A DNA stretch of 39,481 bases. Origin: Spirochaetales bacterium. Lineage in GTDB: Bacteria > Spirochaetota > Spirochaetia > Sphaerochaetales > Sphaerochaetaceae. The notes beneath the pieces were generated by a model. The model had not been told where the DNA came from and did not search any database. It saw nothing but the letters and a program-made list of their open reading frames with translations. Of the stretch, positions 25,480 to 33,170 are shown in pieces. The stretch's first letter is position 1. Each line of letters opens with the position of its first letter. The stretch spans positions 1 to 39,481 of the forward strand of contig JALEVV010000050.1 in the NCBI GenBank assembly GCA_022788185.1, given 5' to 3'. The translations under genes were made by a program, and so were the position numbers.

Positions 25480-26553
25480 ATGGGCAGAGATAGTTACGAT
25501 GATATGATCAGTCCCGATCCCCGGGGCAGGAGAAACTCAGGATCCTCAAAGGTAGGACTCATAGCGGCATTCTGCGTGCTGCTGTGTCTTGTCGCAGTCG
25601 TACTGTACCTGCTGTTTGCTCCTCCCCGTGAAACAACGGTCAAAGAAGCAAAGACTCATGAACCGATAAGTGTTGAGGTTAAGGAGCCCGTCAGAACCGT
25701 GGCTGAGGAACCGGCAGTTCCCCAGGAGCCTGAAGAGCCGGAACCTGCAGTCAGCGTACAGCCGGTCGTAAAGGAAAGTGCACCTGCCGACACGGCAGCC
25801 CGGGAAATCTCTCAGGCAATAAAGACACAGAGCGCACCTCAGAGCGGCAGACTCTTCTTCACCGATTACATCGTTCAGGAAGGGGAGTCCCTACTGGACA
25901 TTGCAACCAAACACGGTCTCAAGCCTGAGACCCTCATAAGCGTCAATAAGATCAGGAACGTGGCGGCAGTGACCGCCGGTGTTAAGCTCTCGATCCCTGA
26001 CAGGGACGGAGTCTACTACACCGTCAAGGACGGTGACATGCTCAGTACCATCGTCCGCCGTTTCGAACTCGACATGTCGTGGAAGGAGCTTCAGGAGCTG
26101 AACGGACTCAAGAGTGAGAACATCAGAGTCGGTCAGGAACTCTTCATCCCCGATCCGGTTCAGACAGTCGGAGCCGTATCCGCATCAAGCGTCAGCTTCT
26201 CATCCCCTCTTAAGGGTTCAGTTACCGCATCCTATGGACAGTCCAAGGACGGAGTCAACCTCAAGGGAATCTGGATCGGTGCTGCCGCAGGCACACCGGT
26301 AACAGCCGCAGCAGGCGGTGCAGTGGTCGATGCCGGAGTCAGCGACGAGCTCGGACGCTTCATCGTCATAAGCCATGATGAAGGCTACAAGACCACATAT
26401 GCATATCTCGAGAGAGTCGAAGTAAAGGTCGGAAGCGAAGTGGAAAAGGGCGACATCATCGCCTCAGTGGGCCTCTCATCCCTCGTCCCCTCAACCCTCT
26501 ACTTCCTCATCGAGCAGAGCGGAATAACACTTAACCCCGAATTATTCATCTGA
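25480..26553 (+). CDS. LysM / degenerate M23 envelope protein, NlpD-like
   Basis: The 357-residue protein has one membrane anchor (about 25-47), a Pro/Glu/Val-rich spacer (about 50-125), two LysM domains (about 129-172 and 179-224) that would bind peptidoglycan, and a C-terminal LytM/M23 fold (about 240-352). The zinc and catalytic residues of M23 are gone: the HxGxD region reads LKGIW, YAH has become YAY, and the HLHF region reads LYFLIE. This matches NlpD/EnvC-type proteins, which do not cut peptidoglycan but activate amidases at the septum. It diverges from an FtsI-like PBP, which fits a division role. The ATG at 25480 follows a good promoter but has no well-spaced Shine-Dalgarno. A terminator follows. 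Confidence 0.85.
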   Translation: MGRDSYDDMISPDPRGRRNSGSSKVGLIAAFCVLLCLVAVVLYLLFAPPRETTVKEAKTHEPISVEVKEPVRTVAEEPAVPQEPEEPEPAVSVQPVVKESAPADTAAREISQAIKTQSAPQSGRLFFTDYIVQEGESLLDIATKHGLKPETLISVNKIRNVAAVTAGVKLSIPDRDGVYYTVKDGDMLSTIVRRFELDMSWKELQELNGLKSENIRVGQELFIPDPVQTVGAVSASSVSFSSPLKGSVTASYGQSKDGVNLKGIWIGAAAGTPVTAAAGGAVVDAGVSDELGRFIVISHDEGYKTTYAYLERVEVKVGSEVEKGDIIASVGLSSLVPSTLYFLIEQSGITLNPELFI

Positions 26554-26565
26554 CATCAAACCACG

Positions 26566-26598
26566 AAGGAGCTGCAAGCGTGCAGCTCCTTTGTGTTA
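26566..26598 (+). terminator. Terminator-like hairpin after the NlpD-like gene
   Basis: An 11-bp perfect stem (AAGGAGCTGCA with TGCAGCTCCTT) with a 4-base loop is followed by a weakly T-rich tract, TGTGTTAT. It lies 13 bases after the stop codon. Confidence 0.75.
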
Positions 26599-26838
26599 TA
26601 TGCCAATAGACCATAACGGAGTGTGTAATATTGCACCGTCCTATGCTCATACTCACACGAGATTATCTGAATACGCTGCATGCAATGCTCAGGGCACACA
26701 ATGGACTCAATCTGTCTTCTGCTGATCCATTGTAAGAGGTCAGGATTCAGATGTTTCCAGCAAGATGAAATGCTGAGTGTGTGTCTTTGGGGTATTATAT
26801 GTTATATTATGAGTATATATGTAAAGGAGGTGCTTCTT
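26599..26838 (+). other. Gene-free AT-rich stretch before the DUF4160 gene
   Basis: I see no convincing gene here. An 8-bp inverted repeat (ACAATGGA at 26698 with TCCATTGT at 26726) encloses about 20 bases. The last 50 bases are very AT-rich with several TATATT/TATTAT boxes and probably hold the promoter of the DUF4160 gene, but no single -35/-10 pair stands out. Composition shifts to AT-rich from here to about 27540. Confidence 0.4.
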
Positions 26839-27093
26839 TTGCCAGAGATTGCTAGATTTTATGGAATCATAATCAAAATGTTTTTTAAACCAAAAGAGCA
26901 TGAACCAAGTCATGTTCACGCCTTGTATGGAGAGTATGTAGGTACATTCAATATCGTTACCGGAGAAATGATTGAAGGAGATCTTCCATTAAAAGCTCAA
27001 AATCTTGTCAGGGAATGGCTGTCACTTTACTCTTCAGAGCTTCAGAGGATGTGGAAAGATCAGGTTATCACAAAACTCCCTCCTCTTGTGTGA
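26839..27093 (+). CDS. DUF4160 family protein
   Basis: This 84-residue protein matches DUF4160: it starts PEIARFYGIIIKMFF and contains the family's histidine-bearing segment EHEPSHVHALYGEYVGTFNI. DUF4160 genes usually sit next to DUF2442 genes in small mobile pairs often suspected to be toxin-antitoxin modules, but no activity is proven to my knowledge. The start is a TTG at 26839, chosen because AAAGGAGG lies eight bases upstream and family members begin MPEI. Codon use is clearly more AT-rich than in the surrounding genes, which suggests recent acquisition. The DUF2442 gene follows after seven bases. Confidence 0.82.
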   Translation: MPEIARFYGIIIKMFFKPKEHEPSHVHALYGEYVGTFNIVTGEMIEGDLPLKAQNLVREWLSLYSSELQRMWKDQVITKLPPLV

Positions 27094-27100
27094 GGTTATA

Positions 27101-27352
27101 ATGATTCCTAGAATAAAAAAACTACAGCCCAAAGAAGGCTTCAGACTATTGGTTGAATTTGATGATGGGAAAAGAGTCATATATGATGTCAATTCAGATA
27201 TTAATGATATTCCCTCTTATCAGGATTTAAGAACAATTAATGGTTTATTCAATTCTGTTCAACTCGATGCTTCCAGAACCTGCGTCTTTTGGACGGATGA
27301 TATAGATTTACCAAGTGACATTATCTACGAATATGGTGAATCGTTGAACTAA
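27101..27352 (+). CDS. DUF2442 family protein
   Basis: This 83-residue protein matches DUF2442, with the pattern PRIKKLQPKEGFRLLVEFDDGKRVIYDV and the closing RTCVFWTDDIDLPSDIIYEYG. It is the usual partner of DUF4160, and the two genes are seven bases apart and share AT-rich codon use. GAGG lies six bases before the ATG at 27101; the longer frame further upstream would overlap the DUF4160 gene without a ribosome binding site. Whether the pair acts as toxin-antitoxin is unknown. No terminator is obvious directly after the stop. Confidence 0.82.
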   Translation: MIPRIKKLQPKEGFRLLVEFDDGKRVIYDVNSDINDIPSYQDLRTINGLFNSVQLDASRTCVFWTDDIDLPSDIIYEYGESLN

Positions 27353-27510
27353 GCCACACTGCCAAGCTTGACGGGATTCACGTGTCAGTATCCTTCACCA
27401 CCTTGTTCTTTGAGCCTTTCGGTTATGTTTGTCAAAAGTGAATAGGAGAAAAGAAATCAGGAAATCAGTTTTTCTGTCGAGGTTGTCAAGAATTGTGTGC
27501 TTATCCCACA

Positions 27511-27542
27511 GTGATGCCCACCGGAATTCCGATGGGCATCAC
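27511..27542. repeat. 32-bp near-perfect palindrome
   Basis: GTGATGCCCA and TGGGCATCAC flank the inner palindrome CGGAATTCCG with a single mismatched pair (C27521/A27532). It lies just beyond the 3' end of galM. Neither strand has a T run after it, so it is not a classical terminator. It may stabilise the galM mRNA end or be a dispersed repeat. Confidence 0.6.
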
Positions 27543-27547
27543 TTTCA

Positions 27548-28468
27548 TCACTTAAGCTTCAGATTGTAGGTCGTCTTAGTCTGCCACACTTCTCCGGGAA
27601 GAAGGTACTTGCCTTTGAGGTCCGGACAGTTGGGAAAGTCGGGACAGAACTCGGTTTCCAGGGCAAAGCCTGAGAATGGACCGAGGGTTCGTCCATCGGG
27701 GCTCTTCTCAGTTCTGTGCATCGATGATGCGGTGTAGAACTGCACACCCGGAAGATCGGTGGTGCAGGTGAGTGTCATCGAAGGTGATTCAGCGACTATG
27801 GTGCTGTTTTCATTGAGCATGAAGCAGTGATCAAAATAACCGTCACGCTTATCACCTGTCCTGATGGGTTTTCTCAGGTCAAAGTCGGTATCGTCAACGG
27901 AAATTATTCCCTTGGGGATTCCTTCGCTGTCAGTGTCAACATAGCTGTCAGCGGGAATCATGATCGTAATGTTCCTGCTGTCATTTTCCTCTAGGGTAAA
28001 GTAAACATGGTTAGTCACATTGACTGGAGTCTTCTTATCACTTGTCATAGTGTAGAGAAGCTCAAGATTGCCATCTTCAGTTACAGTGTACTTCAGACTT
28101 ACATCGATATTGCCTGGAAAGCCGGAGCTTTCAGGGGAGTGGAGGGTGAGTGTTACTGAGTCTTCACTCTGGCTCTTCAGTGACCATTCATGCTTTCCGA
28201 AGTTCCTTGCCCCCGAGTGAATAGAGTGAGCACCTCTGTTCCTTTCAACATCGTACCTTACTCCGTCCATGACGAATGATGCATTTCTTATTCTGTTTGC
28301 AAATGGACCTACGACCTGGGAGAAGAAACCATTGGTCTTCTCAACCGTGTCATACTCTTCCAGTGTCAGAACACAGTTCCTGCCGTCAACGCTGAATGTC
28401 TTTATCATGGCACCGTAGCTGAGGATGACAGCTTCGGTCCTGCCGCTTCTTATAGTGTATTCCTTCAT
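27548..28468 (-). CDS. galM: Aldose 1-epimerase (galactose mutarotase)
   Basis: Aldose 1-epimerase interconverts alpha and beta anomers of hexoses such as galactose and glucose. The 306-residue protein has the family's beta-rich pattern with FANRIRNASF and GAHSIHSG near the N terminus, the catalytic histidine motif VTNHVYF, FDHCF, and the catalytic glutamate in FALETEFCPDFPN. The length is slightly below the common 340. No other galactose gene is in the window, so it is a stand-alone mutarotase gene. A promoter and AAGGA lie directly upstream on the minus strand. Specificity for a given sugar cannot be told. Confidence 0.9.
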   Translation of the reverse strand: MKEYTIRSGRTEAVILSYGAMIKTFSVDGRNCVLTLEEYDTVEKTNGFFSQVVGPFANRIRNASFVMDGVRYDVERNRGAHSIHSGARNFGKHEWSLKSQSEDSVTLTLHSPESSGFPGNIDVSLKYTVTEDGNLELLYTMTSDKKTPVNVTNHVYFTLEENDSRNITIMIPADSYVDTDSEGIPKGIISVDDTDFDLRKPIRTGDKRDGYFDHCFMLNENSTIVAESPSMTLTCTTDLPGVQFYTASSMHRTEKSPDGRTLGPFSGFALETEFCPDFPNCPDLKGKYLLPGEVWQTKTTYNLKLK

Positions 28469-28488
28469 GATTGTTCCTTTTGGGAGTA

Positions 28489-28517
28489 ATCATCTCACAG
28501 CAGGTTTTTTCAATCAA
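28489..28517 (-). promoter_or_regulatory. Promoter of galM
   Basis: TTGATT (28517-28512), a 17-base spacer and GATGAT (28494-28489) on the minus strand give a short leader with AAGGA a few bases before the ATG. Confidence 0.5.
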
Positions 28518-28528
28518 CCTTTTAGTAA

Positions 28529-28534
28529 TACAAT
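28529..28534 (+). promoter_or_regulatory. Candidate -10 box of the 62-residue gene (leaderless type)
   Basis: TACAAT ends seven bases before the ATG at 28542. The -35 is poor (a T-rich stretch). The box lies between the divergent galM promoter and the small gene. Confidence 0.45.
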
Positions 28535-28541
28535 TCTGGTC

Positions 28542-28730
28542 ATGGAATACGCAATGGAAGAGCTTCTGGAGGCTGAAAGGCAGATAGAGTCTACAATATA
28601 TAAGCTGGAAGCAACGGTCATTACTTTTGAGTCTAAGGACAATGTTTCACGCTGCAAGTCACAGATCATACTGGCAAAGGCATTTACCATTGCCTTGGAG
28701 CTTATAAGAGAAAAACTGCATGGCATTTAA
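28542..28730 (+). CDS. Small helical protein of unknown function (62 residues)
   Basis: I do not recognise this protein. It is 62 residues, rich in Glu, Leu, Ile, Lys and Ala, and looks like two amphipathic helices (MEELLEAERQIESTIYKLEATV and CKSQIILAKAFTIALELIREKL). It has no membrane segment or signal peptide. The start is set by a -10 box seven bases before ATG 28542. Its stop codon lies in the loop of the hairpin that terminates the convergent secA gene. The layout resembles small regulatory or antitoxin-like proteins, but nothing here proves that. Confidence 0.5.
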   Translation: MEYAMEELLEAERQIESTIYKLEATVITFESKDNVSRCKSQIILAKAFTIALELIREKLHGI

Positions 28731-28738
28731 CCATGCAG
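28711..28738 (-). terminator. Rho-independent terminator of secA
   Basis: Read on the minus strand, CTGCATGG pairs with CCATGCAG across a 7-base loop and is followed by five T residues, 13 bases after the secA stop. On the plus strand it overlaps the stop codon of the small gene and lacks a T run. Confidence 0.85.
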
Positions 28739-28750
28739 TCTTATGTGTTA

Positions 28751-31498
28751 TCAGAAGTTCCTTCCGCAGCAGTTCTTGTACTTCTTTCCGCTGCCGCAGG
28801 GGCAGGGATCGTTTCTTCCGATCTTCTGAGTGGTCCTCACGATCGTGTTGTTCTGCTGTGCCTGAGCTGTTATGTGCTCCTCGCGCTTTCTGGGACCGAG
28901 TGTGATCTGGGGGCCCTGGGAACGCTGGGGAGTGCGGAGCGTAAACTTTACGGCAATTGCCATGCGGCATATGTTCTCCGTGATCTCATTGAGCATCCTG
29001 TCATAGGCATCTCCCGCCTCGTTTTTGTACTCAACAAGCGGATTCTTCTGGGCATAGCTCCTAAGGGAGGCTGCATCCTTAATGTCCTCGAGGGCATCGA
29101 GATGGTCGATCCACCTCCTGTCGATGTTCTTGAGGTACATCTGGCGGAGGAACTGGTTGAAGAGCTCCTTCGTGATCTGGTCTTCCTTTGTGTGGATTAT
29201 TGCGGCGGCTCGCTCATTGATTATATCCGTGACATCGGGCTTTGAGAGCTCTTCTTCCGTAAGGGAGAAGTCTGTTGTAAACTCCCTTAAGAGGGCATCC
29301 CTGAGACCGCTGGGATTCTTCTCATTTTCCTTTACGAGGCTGCCCACCAGATCGGAGATGTTCTCAAGCACGCGGGATGAAAGATCCGTATCGGCAAGAA
29401 TCTCATCACGCTGCTCATAGATGTAGTTCCTCTGTTCGTTAAGGACGTTGTCGTAGTCAAGCAGGCGTTTTCTGATTTCGAAGTTTCTTTCCTCAACCCT
29501 GAGCTGAGCCTTTTCGATGGCACCGGTGAGCATCTTGTTTTCAAGGGGTTCTCCGTCCGCCATGCCGAGCTTGCCGACCATGTTCCTGACCGCATCCGAA
29601 GCAAAGAGCCTCATCAGCGTGTCATCGAGGGAGACGTAGAAACGGGATGTACCGGGATCTCCCTGACGGCCTGAACGACCTCTCAGCTGGTTGTCGATAC
29701 GTCTTGATTCATGTCTTTCAGAACCGATGATGTAGAGACCTCCGAGACGCTTTACCTCGTCGTTGGCCTTCTCCCACTCGGGTCTGAGCTCATCCATGGC
29801 CTTCTTAAGTTCCTCGGGAGATGCTTCGGTACCGACCTTTTTCAGTGCCAGATGTTCCAGTGATCCACCGAGCTTGATATCGGTACCGCGGCCTGCCATG
29901 TTGGTTGAGATGGTGACTGCACCCTTGCTTCCGGCTTCACCGATGATGAAGGCTTCCCTTGCATGGTTCTTTGCATTGAGGACCTCATGCTTTATTCCGG
30001 CCCTTCTGAAGAGGGCGGAAAGCACTTCAGACTTCTCAATCGATACGGTACCGATCAGGACGGGCTGTCCGGTTGCATGGATCTTCTTAACTTCCTCGGC
30101 GATTGCCAGGAACTTCTGCTTTTCGTCGTAGTAGATGAGATCGGGTAGGTCGACTCTCTTCACAGGTCTGTTAGTGGGAACCACCACGACATCAAGGTCG
30201 TAAATCTGCTTGAACTCATTTGCCTCGGTATCGGCGGTACCTGTCATGCCTGAAAGCTTGTCATACATCCTGAAGAAGTTCTGGAACGTGATCGTGGCGA
30301 AGGTCTTGCTCTGTGCCTGGATCCTTACGCCTTCCTTGGCTTCAATTGCCTGATGAAGACCGTTGTTGTACCTTCTTCCCGGAAGAATACGGCCGGTGAA
30401 CTGATCGACGATCTGGACTTCACCGTCCTTCACTACGTAATCGACATCCTTCTCAAAAAGCTTATGGGCGATGACAGCCTCAGTGACATAGTGAATGTAC
30501 TCGAAGTTTCCGTCATCATAGATGCTTGTGGTGTCTTCACCGTTTTCATCTTTGCTCGTGATCAGGAGGCCCTGCTGCCTCAGAATCCTTTCCAGGTTGG
30601 TTATGCCCTGCTTCGTGAAGGTGATGTTCTTGCTCTTTTCATCAATGCGGTAGTCACCCTTTTCATCGAAGGCGGCAACCGCATCCTTATCCATCATCTC
30701 AAACTTGGAAAGCTCGTAGTAATCACCGGTTGCGGGATCCTTCTCGCACTCCTTGAGGAAGGGTACTATGCCGTCCGCAGTGCGGACGCTCTTTGAGTCA
30801 TCCTCAGCCTGACCGGAGATGATGAGAGGCGTTCTTGCCTCATCGATGAGGATCGAGTCGATCTCATCGACGATACAGAAGTGATGTTTGGGCTGGATCT
30901 TGTCCTCAAGCCGCCACTTCATGTTGTCACGCAGGTAGTCGAAACCGAATTCGTTATTCGTGCCGTATGTGATGTCGCATGCGTAAGCCTGACGCTTCCT
31001 TTCATTGTCCTGGGTGGAAAGGATGACACCGACTGTCAGACCGAGGTATTCATATACGGGTCCCATCCAGTCGCGGTCACGCTCCGCAAGATAGTCGTTG
31101 ACCGTGACGATGTGAACGCCTTCGCCTGAGAGGGCGTTGAGATAAGCCGCCGGAACGCAGGTAAGGGTCTTTCCTTCACCTGTCTTGAGTTCCAGGATCG
31201 AGCCCTGATGCAGTACGATCGCACCCATGATCTGGACATCGTAGTGACGTTCCCCGAGAACTCGCCATGCCGCCTCGCGGGCAATTGCGAAGGCCTTGGG
31301 AAGGAGCTGGTCAAGGGTTGTCTTTCCGCTTCTTACCTCTTCCTTCCACTCTGACGTCAGAGCCTTCATCTCATCCTGGGAAAGGCCTTTGGCCCAGTCC
31401 GAGTTCTTATTCACGCTCTCGACTATGGGTCTGAGGCGCTTCATGTCTTTATCCTGTTTAGTGCCACCGAAAAGGGCAGCCAATAATCTGTTTGCCAT
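28751..31498 (-). CDS. secA: Protein translocase ATPase SecA
   Basis: SecA drives export of unfolded preproteins through SecYEG. The 915-residue protein has the Walker A region LKTGEGKTLTCVPAA, the DEAD-type box VDEIDSILIDEARTPLIISG, the second nucleotide-binding fold with TNMAGRGTDIKLGG and QLRGRSGRQGDPG, the scaffold and wing regions, and a C-terminal zinc finger CPCGSGKKYKNCC. The start is the ATG at 31498 (MANRLLAALFGG), not the longer frame, because a TATTAT box ends seven bases upstream. It is transcribed alone, ending in a strong terminator. Confidence 0.97.
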   Translation of the reverse strand: MANRLLAALFGGTKQDKDMKRLRPIVESVNKNSDWAKGLSQDEMKALTSEWKEEVRSGKTTLDQLLPKAFAIAREAAWRVLGERHYDVQIMGAIVLHQGSILELKTGEGKTLTCVPAAYLNALSGEGVHIVTVNDYLAERDRDWMGPVYEYLGLTVGVILSTQDNERKRQAYACDITYGTNNEFGFDYLRDNMKWRLEDKIQPKHHFCIVDEIDSILIDEARTPLIISGQAEDDSKSVRTADGIVPFLKECEKDPATGDYYELSKFEMMDKDAVAAFDEKGDYRIDEKSKNITFTKQGITNLERILRQQGLLITSKDENGEDTTSIYDDGNFEYIHYVTEAVIAHKLFEKDVDYVVKDGEVQIVDQFTGRILPGRRYNNGLHQAIEAKEGVRIQAQSKTFATITFQNFFRMYDKLSGMTGTADTEANEFKQIYDLDVVVVPTNRPVKRVDLPDLIYYDEKQKFLAIAEEVKKIHATGQPVLIGTVSIEKSEVLSALFRRAGIKHEVLNAKNHAREAFIIGEAGSKGAVTISTNMAGRGTDIKLGGSLEHLALKKVGTEASPEELKKAMDELRPEWEKANDEVKRLGGLYIIGSERHESRRIDNQLRGRSGRQGDPGTSRFYVSLDDTLMRLFASDAVRNMVGKLGMADGEPLENKMLTGAIEKAQLRVEERNFEIRKRLLDYDNVLNEQRNYIYEQRDEILADTDLSSRVLENISDLVGSLVKENEKNPSGLRDALLREFTTDFSLTEEELSKPDVTDIINERAAAIIHTKEDQITKELFNQFLRQMYLKNIDRRWIDHLDALEDIKDAASLRSYAQKNPLVEYKNEAGDAYDRMLNEITENICRMAIAVKFTLRTPQRSQGPQITLGPRKREEHITAQAQQNNTIVRTTQKIGRNDPCPCGSGKKYKNCCGRNF

Positions 31499-31505
31499 AG
31501 GCTTA

Positions 31506-31534
31506 ATAATACAAAAGATTTCCCTACGAGAAAA
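31506..31534 (-). promoter_or_regulatory. Promoter of secA (leaderless type)
   Basis: TATTAT (31511-31506) ends seven bases before the secA ATG on the minus strand. The -35 at 17 bases is TTTTCT, a poor match to TTGACA. Confidence 0.55.
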
Positions 31535-31559
31535 GACAGGGATAGAAAGACGTGTCAAA

Positions 31560-31577
31560 AAGAAACAGTTGTTTCTT
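31560..31577. promoter_or_regulatory. 18-bp perfect palindrome next to the murG promoter (candidate operator)
   Basis: AAGAAACA-GT-TGTTTCTT is a perfect 8-2-8 inverted repeat ending two bases before the murG -35. It lies between the divergent secA and murG promoters. There is no T run or coding role, so a protein-binding site is the simplest reading. Confidence 0.5.
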
Positions 31578-31578
31578 C

Positions 31579-31607
31579 TTGACTCACACCTTTGACGGGC
31601 CTATATT
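31579..31607 (+). promoter_or_regulatory. Promoter of the murG-dinG operon (leaderless type)
   Basis: TTGACT, a 17-base spacer and TATATT at 31602-31607 precede the murG ATG by seven bases. Confidence 0.75.
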
Positions 31608-31614
31608 TGTTTTC

Positions 31615-32646
31615 ATGAAGATTGCCCTGACAGGGGGCGGGACGCTAGGTCACGTCATCCCGGCCCTTACCGTTATGGAAAAAATAAGAGAAGAGGACAA
31701 AGATGCCGATTTCCTTTTCATAGGAAGCACGAAGGAAAAGGAAAAAAGTGCGGTCCTCTCCCATGGGATAAGGTTTTATCCCGTTTCCTCAGGTAAGCTC
31801 AGACGCTACTTCTCATTTGAAAACCTCACTGACATCTTCAGGATCATGAGGGGCTTCTTCCAGGCCCGGAAGATACTGAAGAAGGAAAGGCCGGACGTCC
31901 TCTTCTCAAAAGGGGGCTTTGTGTCCGTACCCGTTGTTGCCGCGGCCCACACTCTGGGAATAAGGTGCATTACCCATGAGTCGGACATGACACTGGGGCT
32001 TGCCAACAGGATCAATGCGAAATTCTCAGAGTATGTGTGTCTTGGATTCGATACCGGTGTTTATAAGGACAGCAGGTACATCTTCACCGGAAATCCGGTG
32101 AGAAAGGAACTGACCGGGATAAAAAGGATTAAGGGTGAGAGAAAGCTCATCCTGGTCCTTGGTGGCTCCCAGGGGGCAGTGGAGATAAACCGCCTCATAT
32201 ATGACAGCCTTGATGAAATCCTTCCCCTGGCCGATGTCTACCATCAGGCGGGAATTCATGGGGACTTTTCAGTAAAGAGGGAAGGGTACACTCAGGTGGA
32301 ATTCATAGGTGATGAGCTTCCATCGCTCTTTTCCCGTGCGACGCTATGCATCTCCCGTGCGGGAGCCGGAGCCGTTTCCGAGCTTGGAGGAGCCGGAGTC
32401 CCCATGTTCCTCATCCCGCTCGGACGCGGGGCCAGCCGCGGGGACCAGATAGACAATGCTGCCTATGCGGAGGCTTTGGGTAAGGCCTGGGTGCTGAAGG
32501 AGGGGAGCTCCTTCATTTCCCAGCTTTCTGATATACTGACTGATGATGAGAGGCTTCTGAAAATGGAAGCTTCCCCCTGGCCGATGGACGGGGATCGAAG
32601 CGCAGCGGCCATAGCTGCCCTCATAATGAATAAGGAGAAGAAGTAA
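31615..32646 (+). CDS. murG: UDP-GlcNAc:undecaprenyl-pyrophosphoryl-MurNAc-pentapeptide transferase MurG
   Basis: MurG adds GlcNAc to lipid I to make lipid II on the inner face of the membrane. The 343-residue protein has the glycine-rich loop GGGTLGH at 8-14, SKGGFVSVPVVAAA, the HES/D segment THESDMTLGLANR, TGNPVR, GGSQGA in the donor-binding region, and SRAGAGAVSELGG. The ATG at 31615 is chosen because a near-consensus promoter ends seven bases upstream; a longer frame would begin before the promoter. It heads a six-gene operon with overlapping junctions, away from the main division cluster. Confidence 0.95.
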   Translation: MKIALTGGGTLGHVIPALTVMEKIREEDKDADFLFIGSTKEKEKSAVLSHGIRFYPVSSGKLRRYFSFENLTDIFRIMRGFFQARKILKKERPDVLFSKGGFVSVPVVAAAHTLGIRCITHESDMTLGLANRINAKFSEYVCLGFDTGVYKDSRYIFTGNPVRKELTGIKRIKGERKLILVLGGSQGAVEINRLIYDSLDEILPLADVYHQAGIHGDFSVKREGYTQVEFIGDELPSLFSRATLCISRAGAGAVSELGGAGVPMFLIPLGRGASRGDQIDNAAYAEALGKAWVLKEGSSFISQLSDILTDDERLLKMEASPWPMDGDRSAAAIAALIMNKEKK

Positions 32647-33170
32647 TGAATACGGTAATACAGATAGGACAGTACTCGATAGGAATAGTTGATCTCGTGA
32701 TCTTCGCCATCTGCATGATAAGTGCTGTAGTTAGCTGCATCAGGGGTTTTGTGACCGAGTTCTCCCACCTCGGCGGCCTTATCGCAGGCTTTCTCGTGGG
32801 AATAATGTTCACATCCACCCTGACCGTAAGACTTGCGGAGGTCATCACCGTCGATCTGCCGCTCTGGGTGCTTGCCCTGATGGCCTTCGTCATCCTCACG
32901 CTCATCGGATATCTTGTCATAAGACTGCTGGGAAATGCGGTGGAGACGATAGTCGACAGCTTCCATCTGGGTGCAATCGACAACATCCTCGGTTTCTTCT
33001 GGGGTCTGCTTTCAGCGCTCTTCTTCCTTTCTGTAATCACATACGTGCTCTCATTGCAGACGGTCTTCGACCTTTCCGGGCTGTTCTCCTCTTCCGTCTT
33101 CATCACAAGGGTCATCGAGCCCATGCTGCCTGAAACCATCTCCGCACTGGAGAGTGTACTCGTCCTATGA
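32646..33170 (+). CDS. CvpA family membrane protein
   Basis: The 174-residue protein has four membrane helices and matches the CvpA family (IVDLVIFAICMISAVVSCIRGFVTEF near the start and LGAIDNILGFFWGLLSALF near residue 110). CvpA was named for colicin V production and is linked to envelope homeostasis, but its mechanism is unclear. AAGGAG lies upstream, and the ATG overlaps the murG stop (TAATG). The stop overlaps the next start as ATGA, so the three genes are coupled. Confidence 0.85.
   Translation: MNTVIQIGQYSIGIVDLVIFAICMISAVVSCIRGFVTEFSHLGGLIAGFLVGIMFTSTLTVRLAEVITVDLPLWVLALMAFVILTLIGYLVIRLLGNAVETIVDSFHLGAIDNILGFFWGLLSALFFLSVITYVLSLQTVFDLSGLFSSSVFITRVIEPMLPETISALESVLVL

Noticed and set aside
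26599-27540. Insertion sequence or prophage remnant in the AT-rich patch
   Set aside because: No transposase or integrase fragment, terminal inverted repeats or target duplication could be identified; only the DUF4160/DUF2442 pair is supported.
27548-28468. galM as part of a galactose operon
   Set aside because: No galK, galT, galE or sugar transporter lies nearby; it stands alone with its own promoter.
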